From assembly GCA_039934635.1 (NCBI GenBank), contig JBDTLT010000168.1, positions 1 through 12,074 of the forward strand: a stretch of DNA of 12,074 bases, read 5' to 3'. Positions 1 through 6,362 of the stretch are shown here, piece by piece (the stretch's first letter is position 1; each line of letters starts with the position of its first letter). This DNA comes from DATLFA01 sp039934635. GTDB lineage: Bacteria > Actinomycetota > Acidimicrobiia > Acidimicrobiales > WLNW01. The notes beneath the pieces are model-generated. The model was not told the origin of the DNA. It saw only the letters and a list, made by a program, of their open reading frames with translations, and made no database searches. The translations under genes were made by a program, and so were the position numbers.

Positions 1-835
1 TCGGCGGACGCGAATCGACCACCGCCTCACGCTCGAGACGCCACCGCTCCCGCGGTGTCGGCTCACGCCCCAACGACTGCCCGAACCGCGCCAGCTTCAC
101 CCTCAGCCGCTCGTCGACATCGAGGCTGCGCAACGAGAACTCCGCCCGCAAACCGACCGGGACATGAGAAAGCTCCGAGATCCCATGCACCGCTGCCTCC
201 CATTGCACGCCGAGGCGCTGCGTCAACTCCGCTTCGAGTCCCGCGTGGTACACCGCGGAGACCGTGCGCTGATCAAACTTCAAGTACCGCGCGTCGAGCG
301 ACAAGTACCGCCCATCCGGCGCCAACACACGATTCGCGATCACCGCATGGGTATGCAGCTGCGGATCGCCCGACCGCGACGTGTGCTGACGAAACAACGC
401 CGCAGCAATCCCCTCCGCGTCGACCACACACATCTGGCCGTTCACTTGCATCCGCGTGGTGGCGTGACGTTCGATCCAACCCATCGCGGCGGCCACCGCG
501 GCGTCATGCGCCGCCAACACCTCGGCCCGCGTCGCGTCGTCGGCGAGTCCCCACAATACGGACACCGACTTCGGAGCCGAGAACGTCACATCGAACCCGC
601 GCACCGAATCCTCACCATGACGGCGACCCAATACGAAGCTCCCGGTTGGATCGAGTCCGCCGATCACGTTGACGAACGCCGCGTCATCAACCACACCATC
701 AAGTCCGAGCGACAGAGCGGCGTCGCCGAACCACGACCCGCGTGGTTCGCCGGCATCGAGGTAATACGACGGCAACTGCTCCGTGTAATACACACCAGCA
801 TTGAGCCCTTTGAGCGTTGTCACACGCGCCGTCAT
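1..835 (-). CDS. MobF-family conjugative relaxase (TrwC/TraI type), N-terminal part, runs off left edge
   Basis: This is the nicking enzyme that would cut oriT and pilot single-stranded DNA during conjugation. Only the first 278 residues are present; the gene continues beyond base 1, so no stop codon is visible. The N-terminus has the paired tyrosines expected of MobF relaxases: Y17-Y18 in AGVYYTEQ and Y24-Y25 in SYYLDAG. These are followed by GSWFG (33-37) and the segment FDVTFSAPKSVSVLWGL (81-97), typical of the TrwC relaxase domain. The HUH metal site is explicit: H151, then H161 and H163 in DPQLHTHAVIANR. The helicase domain usually found C-terminal in this family would lie outside the window. 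The ATG start at 835 has only a weak ribosome site (GTGAG nearby) and overlaps by ATGA the stop of a small upstream frame, so coupling is possible. Family assignment is very secure; whether the gene is intact cannot be seen. Confidence 0.93.
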   Translation of the reverse strand, partial: MTARVTTLKGLNAGVYYTEQLPSYYLDAGEPRGSWFGDAALSLGLDGVVDDAAFVNVIGGLDPTGSFVLGRRHGEDSVRGFDVTFSAPKSVSVLWGLADDATRAEVLAAHDAAVAAAMGWIERHATTRMQVNGQMCVVDAEGIAAALFRQHTSRSGDPQLHTHAVIANRVLAPDGRYLSLDARYLKFDQRTVSAVYHAGLEAELTQRLGVQWEAAVHGISELSHVPVGLRAEFSLRSLDVDERLRVKLARFGQSLGREPTPRERWRLEREAVVDSRPP

Positions 836-963
836 CGACTCACGCCCAACTCATGCAGCGACAGCTGCACTCGTCTGTAATTGACATCGAGCGAAGCGAG
901 CACGAGTACGCAGAAGTCGCGGGTGCGAGAGGTGCGCGTGATACGAGCAAGAAGGACATGCAT
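832..963 (-). CDS. Possible small ORF (43 aa) coupled to the relaxase
   Basis: This frame begins with an ATG at 963 and ends with a TGA that overlaps the relaxase ATG (ATGA). It encodes 43 residues including DFCVLVLASLDVNYRRVQ and ending HELGVSR. Third codon positions are mostly G or C and the overlap with the relaxase start is the kind seen in true operons. Against it, no ribosome site is visible before the ATG, an alternative frame over the same bases is equally open (840-1082), and I recognise no family. It may be a leader peptide, the tail of a decayed gene, or chance. Confidence 0.2.
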   Translation of the reverse strand: MHVLLARITRTSRTRDFCVLVLASLDVNYRRVQLSLHELGVSR

Positions 964-1110
964 GCACGATGACGCGAACGCAAGGCGTTGTGAAGATCGA
1001 TCCGAAACAAAGGGACACGCAGGAGCGTCAGAAATATTCGGACGTGCGCACGCGATCGCACCCGCGACACCGCCGTCCGCACAATGCGGACAGACGCCGC
1101 GTACGCTCAG
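836..1110. other. Gap between winged-helix gene and relaxase; candidate oriT/promoter region
   Basis: About 275 bases with no convincing gene lie between the end of the winged-helix regulator (1111) and the relaxase start (835), both on the minus strand. The stretch contains a perfect 7-bp hairpin at 1075-1091 and several short self-complementary motifs (GTGCGCAC near 1044, ATGCAT at 958-963). MobF elements often carry oriT close to the relaxase gene, so this is the natural candidate, but no known nic consensus was recognised. It must also hold the relaxase promoter unless the relaxase is read through from upstream. Confidence 0.3.
1075..1091. repeat. Perfect hairpin, 7-bp arms, 3-base loop
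   Basis: GTCCGCA at 1075-1081 pairs perfectly with TGCGGAC at 1085-1091 across the loop CAA. It lies 20 bases past the stop codon of the winged-helix gene on the minus strand, without a following T-run. It could be a weak transcription terminator, a regulator binding site, or a structural part of an origin of transfer. Confidence 0.4.
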
Positions 1111-1509
1111 TCAAGTCAGCAGCGATAGTTGCGCAACAGATTGAGTGCGTTCGTCTGGCACCCGCGGCTTCCGGCGACGCGCAGCTACCTCCACCGCGAC
1201 AACGCGCTCGGCGCGTAGAAGGCCAACTGGCACACTGATCGTAAACACCGACGCGCCGGTCGCACCGCCCCGCGTCACCGCGGTGATCACACCGCAGGCA
1301 CGAAGCTTCGCCAACGCACGCGTCACCGTGTCCTTGTTCAGTTCGAGCTTCGAAGCAAGCGCTCGAGTCGACGTTCGCGTCCGCAGATCGCCTTCATTGA
1401 CGATCTCGGCGCCGATCACGAGTTCTTCCAACACGAACCACACGGTCGCGCCGAGGCGGCACCTCAGTTCTACACATGCCGAGCTGCTATCAACGACGAG
1501 CGCGACCAT
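1111..1509 (-). CDS. Winged helix-turn-helix regulator of the mobilisation module
   Basis: A 132-residue protein with a DNA-binding winged helix: helix-turn-helix around 47-78 (TRALASKLELNKDTVTRALA then KLRACGVI), followed by a glycine-rich wing and strand at 79-94 (TRGGATGASVFTISV). The pattern resembles small GntR/MarR-like or replication-regulator winged helices. The C-terminus is basic (ARRRKPR at 110-116). The frame is open further upstream, but that part overlaps the excisionase-like gene. I therefore chose the ATG at 1509, which overlaps that gene's stop by 20 bases and implies translational coupling. The position between an excisionase-like gene and a MobF relaxase suggests control of transfer or replication of the element. 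A GTG two codons earlier is an alternative start. Function beyond DNA binding is inference. Confidence 0.72.
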   Translation of the reverse strand: MVALVVDSSSACVELRCRLGATVWFVLEELVIGAEIVNEGDLRTRTSTRALASKLELNKDTVTRALAKLRACGVITAVTRGGATGASVFTISVPVGLLRAERVVAVEVAARRRKPRVPDERTQSVAQLSLLT

Positions 1510-1792
1510 TGACACCCCGGCCAGCGCCGCTTTCAGTAGGGGCCTCGTCGTGACCTCTGCCGGGCAACGGCAATGGCCTCGACGGCGAGATCTCAGCAAG
1601 TTCCGCTGGCGTCGGCGGCGGGAACCCCAGCAGCGCTTCCAACGTCGAGCGACTAATGAGCACCTTGCGTCCCAAACGCAGCGACGACACGTCGCCGCGG
1701 CGCACGAGCTCGTACATCGTCGATCGACCCACACCCAACAGCCGGGCGGCCTCAGTCACCGTGTAAAGCCCCCGAACATTGCTTCCAATCAT
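1490..1792 (-). CDS. Excisionase-like helix-turn-helix DNA-binding protein
   Basis: A 100-residue protein whose N-terminal half is a MerR/excisionase-type winged helix (helix_turn_helix_17 class). LYTVTEAARLLGVGRSTMYE (9-28) leads into LVRRGDVSSLRLGRKVLISR, with the usual RLGRK wing. The C-terminal half (57-100) is proline-, glycine- and arginine-rich and probably disordered. The ATG at 1792 is preceded by a good AAAGGA ribosome site, so the longer open frame is not used. Such proteins serve as recombination directionality factors or as regulators of integrative and conjugative elements. The gene heads the minus-strand set leading to the relaxase, with a 12-bp palindrome just upstream. Which of the two roles it has cannot be told from sequence. 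Confidence 0.83.
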   Translation of the reverse strand: MIGSNVRGLYTVTEAARLLGVGRSTMYELVRRGDVSSLRLGRKVLISRSTLEALLGFPPPTPAELAEISPSRPLPLPGRGHDEAPTESGAGRGVNGRARR

Positions 1793-1816
1793 CGCGATCC
1801 TTTCGTCATGCCCTTC

Positions 1817-1828
1817 TTGGGGCCCCAA
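1817..1828. promoter_or_regulatory. 12-bp perfect palindrome upstream of excisionase-like gene
   Basis: TTGGGGCCCCAA is a perfect palindrome ending 25 bases upstream of the excisionase-like ATG (1792). Its place suggests an operator for one of the two DNA-binding proteins of this module, possibly autoregulation. No consensus promoter is evident beside it. Confidence 0.35.
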
Positions 1829-1832
1829 AATT

Positions 1833-2011
1833 CGCCAGATCCGACAAATCAGTTGAGGAAAAGCGCAACGAACCGACTCGACGCGACTCCAAACCTCGAC
1901 GCAGCGGACGAAGCGACACGAATGAGGACCAGGCAGCACCAACACGGGCTGACCCTCGCCAGGCGGATCAAGGACGCGGCGCGGCAACGCCTGTGACGCG
2001 CCAGATCCGAC
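1833..2011. repeat. Exact 13-bp direct repeat pair (1833-1845 and 1999-2011)
   Basis: CGCCAGATCCGAC occurs twice in the same orientation, 166 bases apart, in the divergent intergenic region. An exact 13-mer repeat in noncoding DNA next to an excisionase-like gene could be a binding site for that protein or an arm-type recombination site. Chance duplication in GC-rich sequence is not excluded. Confidence 0.4.
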
Positions 2012-2131
2012 GGCGACGACCTGTCCCGACGGTTCGCTGATCCGGATGATCGGGACGTGCTCGATCGACTGGTGCGGCCAAGGTGATTAGAACAGCTGTA
2101 TCAAAATGGCGGCTGGATTCGTGGATAGGGA

Positions 2132-2620
2132 ATGAAGCCGACGACGGAGACAACCGTGGAGCCCCAGCGGCCCTGGGCGGCGGAGTTCGCGCTGTTCTAC
2201 GCCCACGAGCTGGACGGGCAGGTGCGGCGGGCGTTCTTGTTGGTCGGCTCGAACGAGGCGGCGAATGATGTTGTCCACGACGCCTTCGTCGCGGTGTATC
2301 GCCGATGGGGTGAGATCGAGCGTCCAGGGCCTTATCTGAATCGGGTGGTGCTCAATGGTTGCCGGGACCTGGCGCGGCGACGACGACGGACAGAGCGACT
2401 GTTGGCGGTCACCGCCGCCACCGGTGAGGCGGCCGAAATCTCGGACCGGCTCGATGATGTGTTGGAACGCCTCCCGTTCAATCAGCGGGCGGCGATCGTC
2501 TTGCGGTTCTACGGACAACTGTCGGTGGTGGAGATCGCGGACGCACTCGACTGTCCGCCGGGGTCGGTCGGACCCTGGATCGATCGGGGGCTCAAGAAGA
2601 TGAGAAAGGCGCTGTCATGA
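2132..2620 (+). CDS. ECF RNA polymerase sigma factor, SigE-like actinobacterial group
   Basis: A 162-residue sigma-70 family protein lacking regions 1 and 3, as expected for the extracytoplasmic-function type. Region 2 spans about 11-80: EFALFYAHELDGQVRRAFLL, then NDVVHDAFVAVYRRWGEI and the basic end ARRRRRTER. Region 4 spans about 105-162: LDDVLERLPFNQRAAIVLRF, then the helix-turn-helix IADALDCPPGSVGPWIDRGL. Two starts are possible: ATG 2132, with a purine run almost touching it, or GTG 2156, with GGAG six bases upstream. The GTG start gives 154 residues and has the better-spaced ribosome site. The TGA overlaps the ATG of the next gene (ATGA), so sigma factor and membrane partner are coupled. 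Target promoters are unknown. Confidence 0.93.
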   Translation: MKPTTETTVEPQRPWAAEFALFYAHELDGQVRRAFLLVGSNEAANDVVHDAFVAVYRRWGEIERPGPYLNRVVLNGCRDLARRRRRTERLLAVTAATGEAAEISDRLDDVLERLPFNQRAAIVLRFYGQLSVVEIADALDCPPGSVGPWIDRGLKKMRKALS

Positions 2621-3630
2621 TCGACGTCGAGGACCAGCTTGCCCAGCACCTGGCACGCAAAGCCGCGGAGGCAACCCCGCGATCAGATCTCGACGCGGTG
2701 ACGACTCAACCGGCGTTGATCCTGCGGCTGACACCAACCACACATGTCGGGGCGCAGCGGCGAGTCCGTTTGGTGGCAGTGGCGGCATCCGCGATCATGG
2801 TCGCCACGGTGGCGGTCGTCGTCGTGCGCGCCAATCCCAAGCCGAACGTTACGGCGGCGAGACCTGACTCGACGTGTACCGTTTTCATGCGTGCAGATGC
2901 GAGCGAAGACCAAACCGCCGCGATCGGTGAACAACTCCGGCAGCGAACCGAAGTCACCCACCTGTACGGCGTCACCAAAGCGCAAGCGTATTTGGAGTTC
3001 CTGAAGTTGTTCGGGGATCGAGAGGACCTCGCGCGTTCGGTGACCGCCGATGTACTGCCCGCCAGCTGGAAGTTCGATCTGGCGCCGAATACTGATACCG
3101 CTCGCGCTCAGATCTCGTCGCTGTTGGCCCCGGATGTATCTATCGCGCAAGCCAGATGCCTCGACCCCGTCACCGGAGAGCCGATCACGATCGTCGCGTC
3201 GAGGAATCCACCACAGCCGGGTTCTCCCGCCGCGCAACAACTCGCGGACATAGGACGTGACGGTGCGACATCGATGGGTTGGAGTCTCACGCTGCTCAAC
3301 GCGTCAGAGAAACCAGCGCCGCCAGCCGCGTCCGAGCAGACACCTTCGCAAATGCTCATGGCGGCATTCACCGACGGTCCACGCACCCTTACCGTCACCA
3401 TCAACGTGACCAACAACACGGCGCCCGACAGCGCGTTCAAGTTCGTGCACCAAACCGCTCGAGGGCCGCTGTACCAGCTCGCCGACCGAGGCTCGTTTCG
3501 CTCGCTTTACCTATTCGGTCAAGGTTTCGTCGCCAATGTCACCTCCGACGGCCGCGATGACCAAGCTCGCACCCTCGCCGAGCTAACCGAATTCATCACC
3601 TCTGTAAGCCAGCGTTGGATCGACAGATAG
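2617..3630 (+). CDS. Single-pass membrane protein with FtsX-like extracellular domain, probable anti-sigma factor
   Basis: A 337-residue protein with a cytoplasmic N-terminus of about 50 residues, one transmembrane helix at about 51-71 (VRLVAVAASAIMVATVAVVV) and a large outside domain. Residues about 86-180 resemble the FtsX extracellular domain: CTVFMRADASEDQ, VTHLYGVTKAQAYLEFLKLF and ADVLPASWKFDL match the order of conserved blocks in that family. Residues 190-337 contain further strands I do not recognise. The gene overlaps the sigma gene by four bases. That position, plus a short N-terminal segment able to bind sigma, suggests an anti-sigma factor. No zinc-type HxxxCxxC motif is present, so it is not a ZAS anti-sigma. 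C87 and C181 might form a disulfide outside the membrane. The anti-sigma role is inference from context. Confidence 0.87.
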   Translation: MIDVEDQLAQHLARKAAEATPRSDLDAVTTQPALILRLTPTTHVGAQRRVRLVAVAASAIMVATVAVVVVRANPKPNVTAARPDSTCTVFMRADASEDQTAAIGEQLRQRTEVTHLYGVTKAQAYLEFLKLFGDREDLARSVTADVLPASWKFDLAPNTDTARAQISSLLAPDVSIAQARCLDPVTGEPITIVASRNPPQPGSPAAQQLADIGRDGATSMGWSLTLLNASEKPAPPAASEQTPSQMLMAAFTDGPRTLTVTINVTNNTAPDSAFKFVHQTARGPLYQLADRGSFRSLYLFGQGFVANVTSDGRDDQARTLAELTEFITSVSQRWIDR

Positions 3631-3672
3631 TCGTTCTCGGACCCGTCGACAGCCGACGATGTCACCGCCGAA

Positions 3673-3698
3673 ATAGCGTAACGTTTGCGTTACGCTAT
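3673..3698. promoter_or_regulatory. Palindromic operator of truncated HigA-like gene (copy 1)
   Basis: The arm ATAGCGTAACG (3673-3683) is a perfect reverse complement of 3688-3698, with loop TTTG: 11-bp arms. It lies 7 bases before the ATG at 3706 and shares the core CGTAAC-N6-GTTACG with the site before the intact copy at 10243. An autoregulatory antitoxin operator overlapping the promoter is the simplest reading. Confidence 0.75.
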
Positions 3699-3705
3699 GC
3701 GACGA

Positions 3706-3900
3706 ATGGCAGTCCGTCGCAAGACCGATGCGGCGAAGTATCTCACCGACCGTATGAAAGACCCTTCGTATCGGGCGGAGTATCGCGTCGTTCGGCGTCG
3801 GATCGCACAGGTCGATGCCCTCGTGCAAGCACTGGATGAACGACGAGAACAACTCGGTCTTTCGAGGGCGGAGTTAGCACGGCGAGCTGATCTCGCTTAG
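3706..3900 (+). pseudogene. HigA-like XRE antitoxin, 3'-truncated (copy 1)
   Basis: This encodes 64 residues that align with the first 65 residues of the intact antitoxin at 10243: KTDAAKYLTDRMKDPSYRAE, then RRRIAQVDALVQALDERREQ and LSRAELARRADLA. A TAG follows immediately. The recognition helix and C-terminus (PEAVRRLFSVDAPNP and onward in the other copies) are missing, so it should not bind DNA normally. The ATG at 3706 matches the start of the intact copy; an ATG inside the palindrome is in frame but would place the operator in coding sequence. Bases 3781-3897 are repeated at 8591-8707. No toxin gene lies beside it; the next gene is the convergent epimerase 38 bases on. It is probably a remnant, though a short dominant or decoy peptide cannot be ruled out. 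Confidence 0.85.
3781..3897 (+). repeat. 117-bp direct repeat, left copy
   Basis: These 117 bases match 8591-8707 at 109 positions (about 93%). Similarity begins at TATCGCGTCG and ends at GATCTCGCT, after which this copy runs into TAG and unrelated sequence. The repeat lies within the HigA-like coding sequence and marks the left boundary of the cargo block. Confidence 0.92.
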
Positions 3901-3937
3901 CAATCGGTTTCACGCGCGGCGCGTTGGGCCGATCTGC

Positions 3938-4843
3938 TCACCTGCCGTCGAGTAGGTTCTGAAGCGCACACGCGAAGTTTGTGTGTTTGAACTCGAAGCC
4001 GGCGTCGAGAAGCCGCTTCGGTACGCAGCGTCGGCCGGTGAGAGCGAGCGCCGGATCGCTCTTCATGAGCAACGCACCGAGGTGGACGAGTGGCTTTGGT
4101 GTCGGCGGCGACCATGGCCGGTGCAGCGCGTTGCGAAGCGCCGCCATCATGTCGCGGTTCTGGGTCGGGTTCGGCGCAGTGACGTGAACGATCCCACTGA
4201 TGTCGTCGTGATCGCAGATGAATTGCACCGCGCGCAGGAAGTCTTCGACGTGGATCCAGCTGATCCACTGCTCGCCGGTGCTGATGCGCCCGCCGAGGGC
4301 GAGCTTGGTGAGATGCACGAGTCGGTTGAAGGCGGGGGTGCCGTGATCGAGGACGATCCCGGTGCGCATGATGACGAGCCGGTCGGCGGCTGCGCGTGCG
4401 ACTGCTTGTTCCCACGGGCGCGCCACGCCCGACATCTGCGGTGGCCCGTCCGCAACCGGATGCTGTTCGTCGACCACGCCTTGGCCGGCGTCGCCGTAGA
4501 TGGCGAGGGTGCTCATCTGCAGCCACAATCGTGGTCGAATCACCAGTCGCGATGCGGCCTCGACCAACGCGTTGGTGGCCTCCACCCGCGAGCGTTTCAG
4601 GAGTTCGACGTTCTTGGCCGTGGGTCGCCGGTCGACCAACTCACCAGCGAGGTTGATGACGATCGCACCCTCGAGTTCGGTGGCCCACGCTCCCACGGTC
4701 CGGCCGTCCCATCGGATCTGCCGGTGCGCGATGTCGGGCCGCGGGGAGCGCGTCAAGATCGTGACGTCGTCCCCGCGACTGGCGACGTCATCGGCCAGAC
4801 GCCGTCCGACCGACCCGGTCCCGCCCGCGACGACGACGTTCAT
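3938..4843 (-). CDS. TIGR01777-family NAD(P)-dependent epimerase/dehydratase (SDR fold)
   Basis: A 301-residue protein of the atypical short-chain dehydrogenase family TIGR01777 (YfcH/SulA-like), normally about 300 residues, so full length. The dinucleotide-binding loop AGGTGSVGRRL begins at residue 6. Other family blocks follow in order: INLAGELVDRRPTAKN, RSRVEATNALVEA, STLAIYGDAGQG, WEQAVARAA, VIMRTGIVLDHGTPA, ISTGEQWISWIHVEDFLRAV and GIVHVTAPNP. Typical substrates of this family are not known; it lacks the standard YxxxK catalytic pair of classical SDRs. The ATG at 4843 overlaps the stop of the DUF2071 gene (ATGA), so the two are coupled. I rejected a longer upstream extension that would merely read the DUF2071 gene in another frame. 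Confidence 0.93.
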   Translation of the reverse strand: MNVVVAGGTGSVGRRLADDVASRGDDVTILTRSPRPDIAHRQIRWDGRTVGAWATELEGAIVINLAGELVDRRPTAKNVELLKRSRVEATNALVEAASRLVIRPRLWLQMSTLAIYGDAGQGVVDEQHPVADGPPQMSGVARPWEQAVARAAADRLVIMRTGIVLDHGTPAFNRLVHLTKLALGGRISTGEQWISWIHVEDFLRAVQFICDHDDISGIVHVTAPNPTQNRDMMAALRNALHRPWSPPTPKPLVHLGALLMKSDPALALTGRRCVPKRLLDAGFEFKHTNFACALQNLLDGR

Positions 4844-5547
4844 GTGAGCGTCTCGGTCAGAGCCAACCGGGGTGGACGCACCTTGGTCCAAGTGACGTCG
4901 ACGTCGCGCATGAAATAGGACGGCGCTCGCTCGGCAGTGGTGAAGCCGGCAAGGAAGCACGAGTCGAGGTAGTCGATCTCGACCTGCAGAGCCGACCGAT
5001 GTTCGGGCACCATTTGCGCGGCCTCGAGCGCGCCGTGGCGGTCGGGTGAGAGTCCCACCGTGGCGCGGAGACAGGTCCCGCCGATCGGTTCGCACCGCTC
5101 TGGTGACGAGGTCGAGATGATCGTTGCGCTGACGCTGACGCCGTACTGGGTGGCTCGATCGCTGGGCTCGACCAACCAGCGGAGGCTTCGCCCATCGTCG
5201 GTGAGCTCGATCGACGCCCTGCGGTGGACACCAGGGAACCAGCGACCTCCCAGGACTCTCGCAGCGCGAGAGTCGGTGTGCCGAACCGGTACGTAGACGC
5301 CGACGATGGTCGAGCCGGCCTCGTCGTCCCATTCGACGGAGACTCGATGGGCCGCGGCCCGAAGGTGAGTCCCGACTCCTGCCGGAAGCGATGCCGGCCG
5401 GATCGACGCGATGTCGAGGAGGCAGCAGCCGACCACGGTGCCACCGTCGATCAAGTGGGGACGCAACCCCGCAGGGAGACGCCGGGCTGCTTCGACAGGG
5501 TCCACCAAGGCGTTGACCAGCAGCCGTCGCCGGATCGTGCCCCTCAT
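4840..5547 (-). CDS. DUF2071-family protein (acetoacetate-decarboxylase-like fold)
   Basis: A 235-residue protein resembling the DUF2071 (YqjF-like) family, distant relatives of the acetoacetate decarboxylase fold. Recognisable parts are VDPVEAARRLPAGLRPHLID near the N-terminus, VVGCCLLDI, VGVYVPVRHTDSRAARVLGG and RWFPGVHRRASIEL. I chose the ATG at 5547, which has GGTGA seven bases upstream. An ATG at 5580 would add 11 residues but sits within a few bases of the predicted divergent -10 box, leaving almost no leader. The gene heads a two-gene operon with the epimerase and diverges from the merR-like gene, with the symmetric site 5583-5612 between them. Catalytic function is not known for this family. 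Confidence 0.82.
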   Translation of the reverse strand: MRGTIRRRLLVNALVDPVEAARRLPAGLRPHLIDGGTVVGCCLLDIASIRPASLPAGVGTHLRAAAHRVSVEWDDEAGSTIVGVYVPVRHTDSRAARVLGGRWFPGVHRRASIELTDDGRSLRWLVEPSDRATQYGVSVSATIISTSSPERCEPIGGTCLRATVGLSPDRHGALEAAQMVPEHRSALQVEIDYLDSCFLAGFTTAERAPSYFMRDVDVTWTKVRPPRLALTETLT

Positions 5548-5582
5548 CGCTCGGTCACCGTGAGGGCCTTGTTCGATCATGA

Positions 5583-5612
5583 TTGATACGCTATCATATA
5601 CTCATGTATCAA
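5583..5612. promoter_or_regulatory. Symmetric divergent promoter/operator of the MerR cluster
   Basis: TTGATAC (5583-5589) and GTATCAA (5606-5612) are perfect inverted repeats. Read on either strand, the pair gives a -35-like TTGATA and a -10-like TATCAA separated by 18 bp. The region between is AT-rich, unlike its surroundings. An elongated spacer lying under a dyad is the classic MerR-family arrangement, so this is probably where the MerR protein controls both operons. Confidence 0.62.
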
Positions 5613-5636
5613 ATGCAAGCGCATAGCAGGAGCATT

Positions 5637-6362
5637 GTGGGTAGCGAATATCGCCTCGACGAGTTGGCCCGACAGGGCGGCGTCGCGTCGACGACCGTGC
5701 GCTTGTACCAAGCGAAAGGTCTGTTAGCTCCGCCGCGACTGGAGGGTCGCACCGGGTGGTACGACGATTCGCACCTGAGCCGCCTCCGGCTCATCGCCCG
5801 TCTGCAGGGCGAGGGCCACTCGCTCGCGGGCATCGCCAGCCTGCTCGAGACTTGGGAGCACGGTCGAAGCCTCGACGTGGTGATCGGCGTCGAGGCCGAG
5901 CTCGACGCGCTCGTTGGCAACGTGCATGCGATCGTCGTCGATCCCGGCGAACTGCTCGAGCGGTTCCCCGACGGATCGATGACCACTGACCTGCTGCAGC
6001 GAGCAGCGTCGCTCGCGCTGGCGCAGCCCACCGACGAGGGCAAGATCTGGGTTGCCGATCGGCGGTTCCTCGAGACCGGTGCGGCATTGGCGCACCTTGG
6101 CATCCCCCTCGATGTGATCCTTGACGAATGGGAAGCGCTCGTCGTTCACACCGACGACATCGCGGCGCGGTTCATCGGTCTGTTCGAGACCCATCTCGCG
6201 CCATATGACTGGCGGGCCGGGCTCGACACCGAACGCGCACACGAGCTCGCGCAAACCCTCGCCCGACTCCAGGCCAACGCCCGGCACGTGCTCGCCGCGG
6301 CGCTCGACGCCAGCGTCGCTCGCCTGGGCCGTGACCGACTCGGCGAGTTGGTCGAGCGATGA
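5637..6362 (+). CDS. MerR-family transcriptional regulator
   Basis: A 241-residue regulator. The N-terminal MerR winged helix spans about 5-75: YRLDELARQGGVASTTVRLY, QAKGLLAPPRLEGRTGWY, then SRLRLIARLQGEGHSLAGIA. The remaining ~165 residues are mostly helical (for example RAHELAQTLARLQANARHVL) and form an effector domain I cannot assign; no metal-binding cysteines or B12-binding DxHxxG motif are present. The GTG at 5637 is preceded by AGGAG and starts just before the HTH. Upstream ATGs at 5604 and 5613 overlap the operator and would add residues unlike the family. It is first in the rightward operon and likely controls both directions through 5583-5612. The TGA overlaps the next ATG. Confidence 0.92.
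   Translation: MGSEYRLDELARQGGVASTTVRLYQAKGLLAPPRLEGRTGWYDDSHLSRLRLIARLQGEGHSLAGIASLLETWEHGRSLDVVIGVEAELDALVGNVHAIVVDPGELLERFPDGSMTTDLLQRAASLALAQPTDEGKIWVADRRFLETGAALAHLGIPLDVILDEWEALVVHTDDIAARFIGLFETHLAPYDWRAGLDTERAHELAQTLARLQANARHVLAAALDASVARLGRDRLGELVER

Larger units (their letters stand above)
1793..2131. other. Divergent intergenic region between excisionase-like gene and sigma factor
   Basis: This stretch separates the minus-strand mobilisation genes from the plus-strand sigma factor, so it should carry promoters for both. It contains a 12-bp perfect palindrome at 1817-1828 and an exact 13-bp direct repeat (CGCCAGATCCGAC at 1833-1845 and 1999-2011). It also has an 8-bp palindrome ACAGCTGT near 2092-2099, about 35 bases before the sigma start. 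I see no convincing gene, tRNA or consensus -35/-10 pair. Confidence 0.5.

Noticed and set aside
164..880. Long plus-strand open frames over the left end (also 55-672)
   Set aside because: They lie opposite the relaxase, whose family motifs are unmistakable; their translations are arginine- and histidine-rich low-complexity sequence typical of antisense GC-rich frames.
1145..1996. 283-codon plus-strand open frame
   Set aside because: It is antisense to the winged-helix and excisionase-like genes; composition is biased and no motif is present.
3898..3937. Intrinsic terminator between the truncated antitoxin and the epimerase
   Set aside because: The stretch has a GC-rich self-complementary patch but no clear stem with a T-run in either direction.
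3983..4918. 311-codon plus-strand open frame
   Set aside because: It is antisense to the epimerase and shows no domain pattern, while the minus strand gives a full-length TIGR01777 protein.
5583..5636. Longer N-terminus for the MerR regulator
   Set aside because: It would place coding sequence through the symmetric promoter and add residues not seen in MerR proteins; AGGAG before the GTG at 5637 fits better.
5637..6362. Light-sensing B12-binding MerR (LitR/CarH type)
   Set aside because: The C-terminal domain lacks the B12-binding DxHxxG motif and is the wrong length for a cobalamin domain, and no photolyase or carotenoid gene is nearby.
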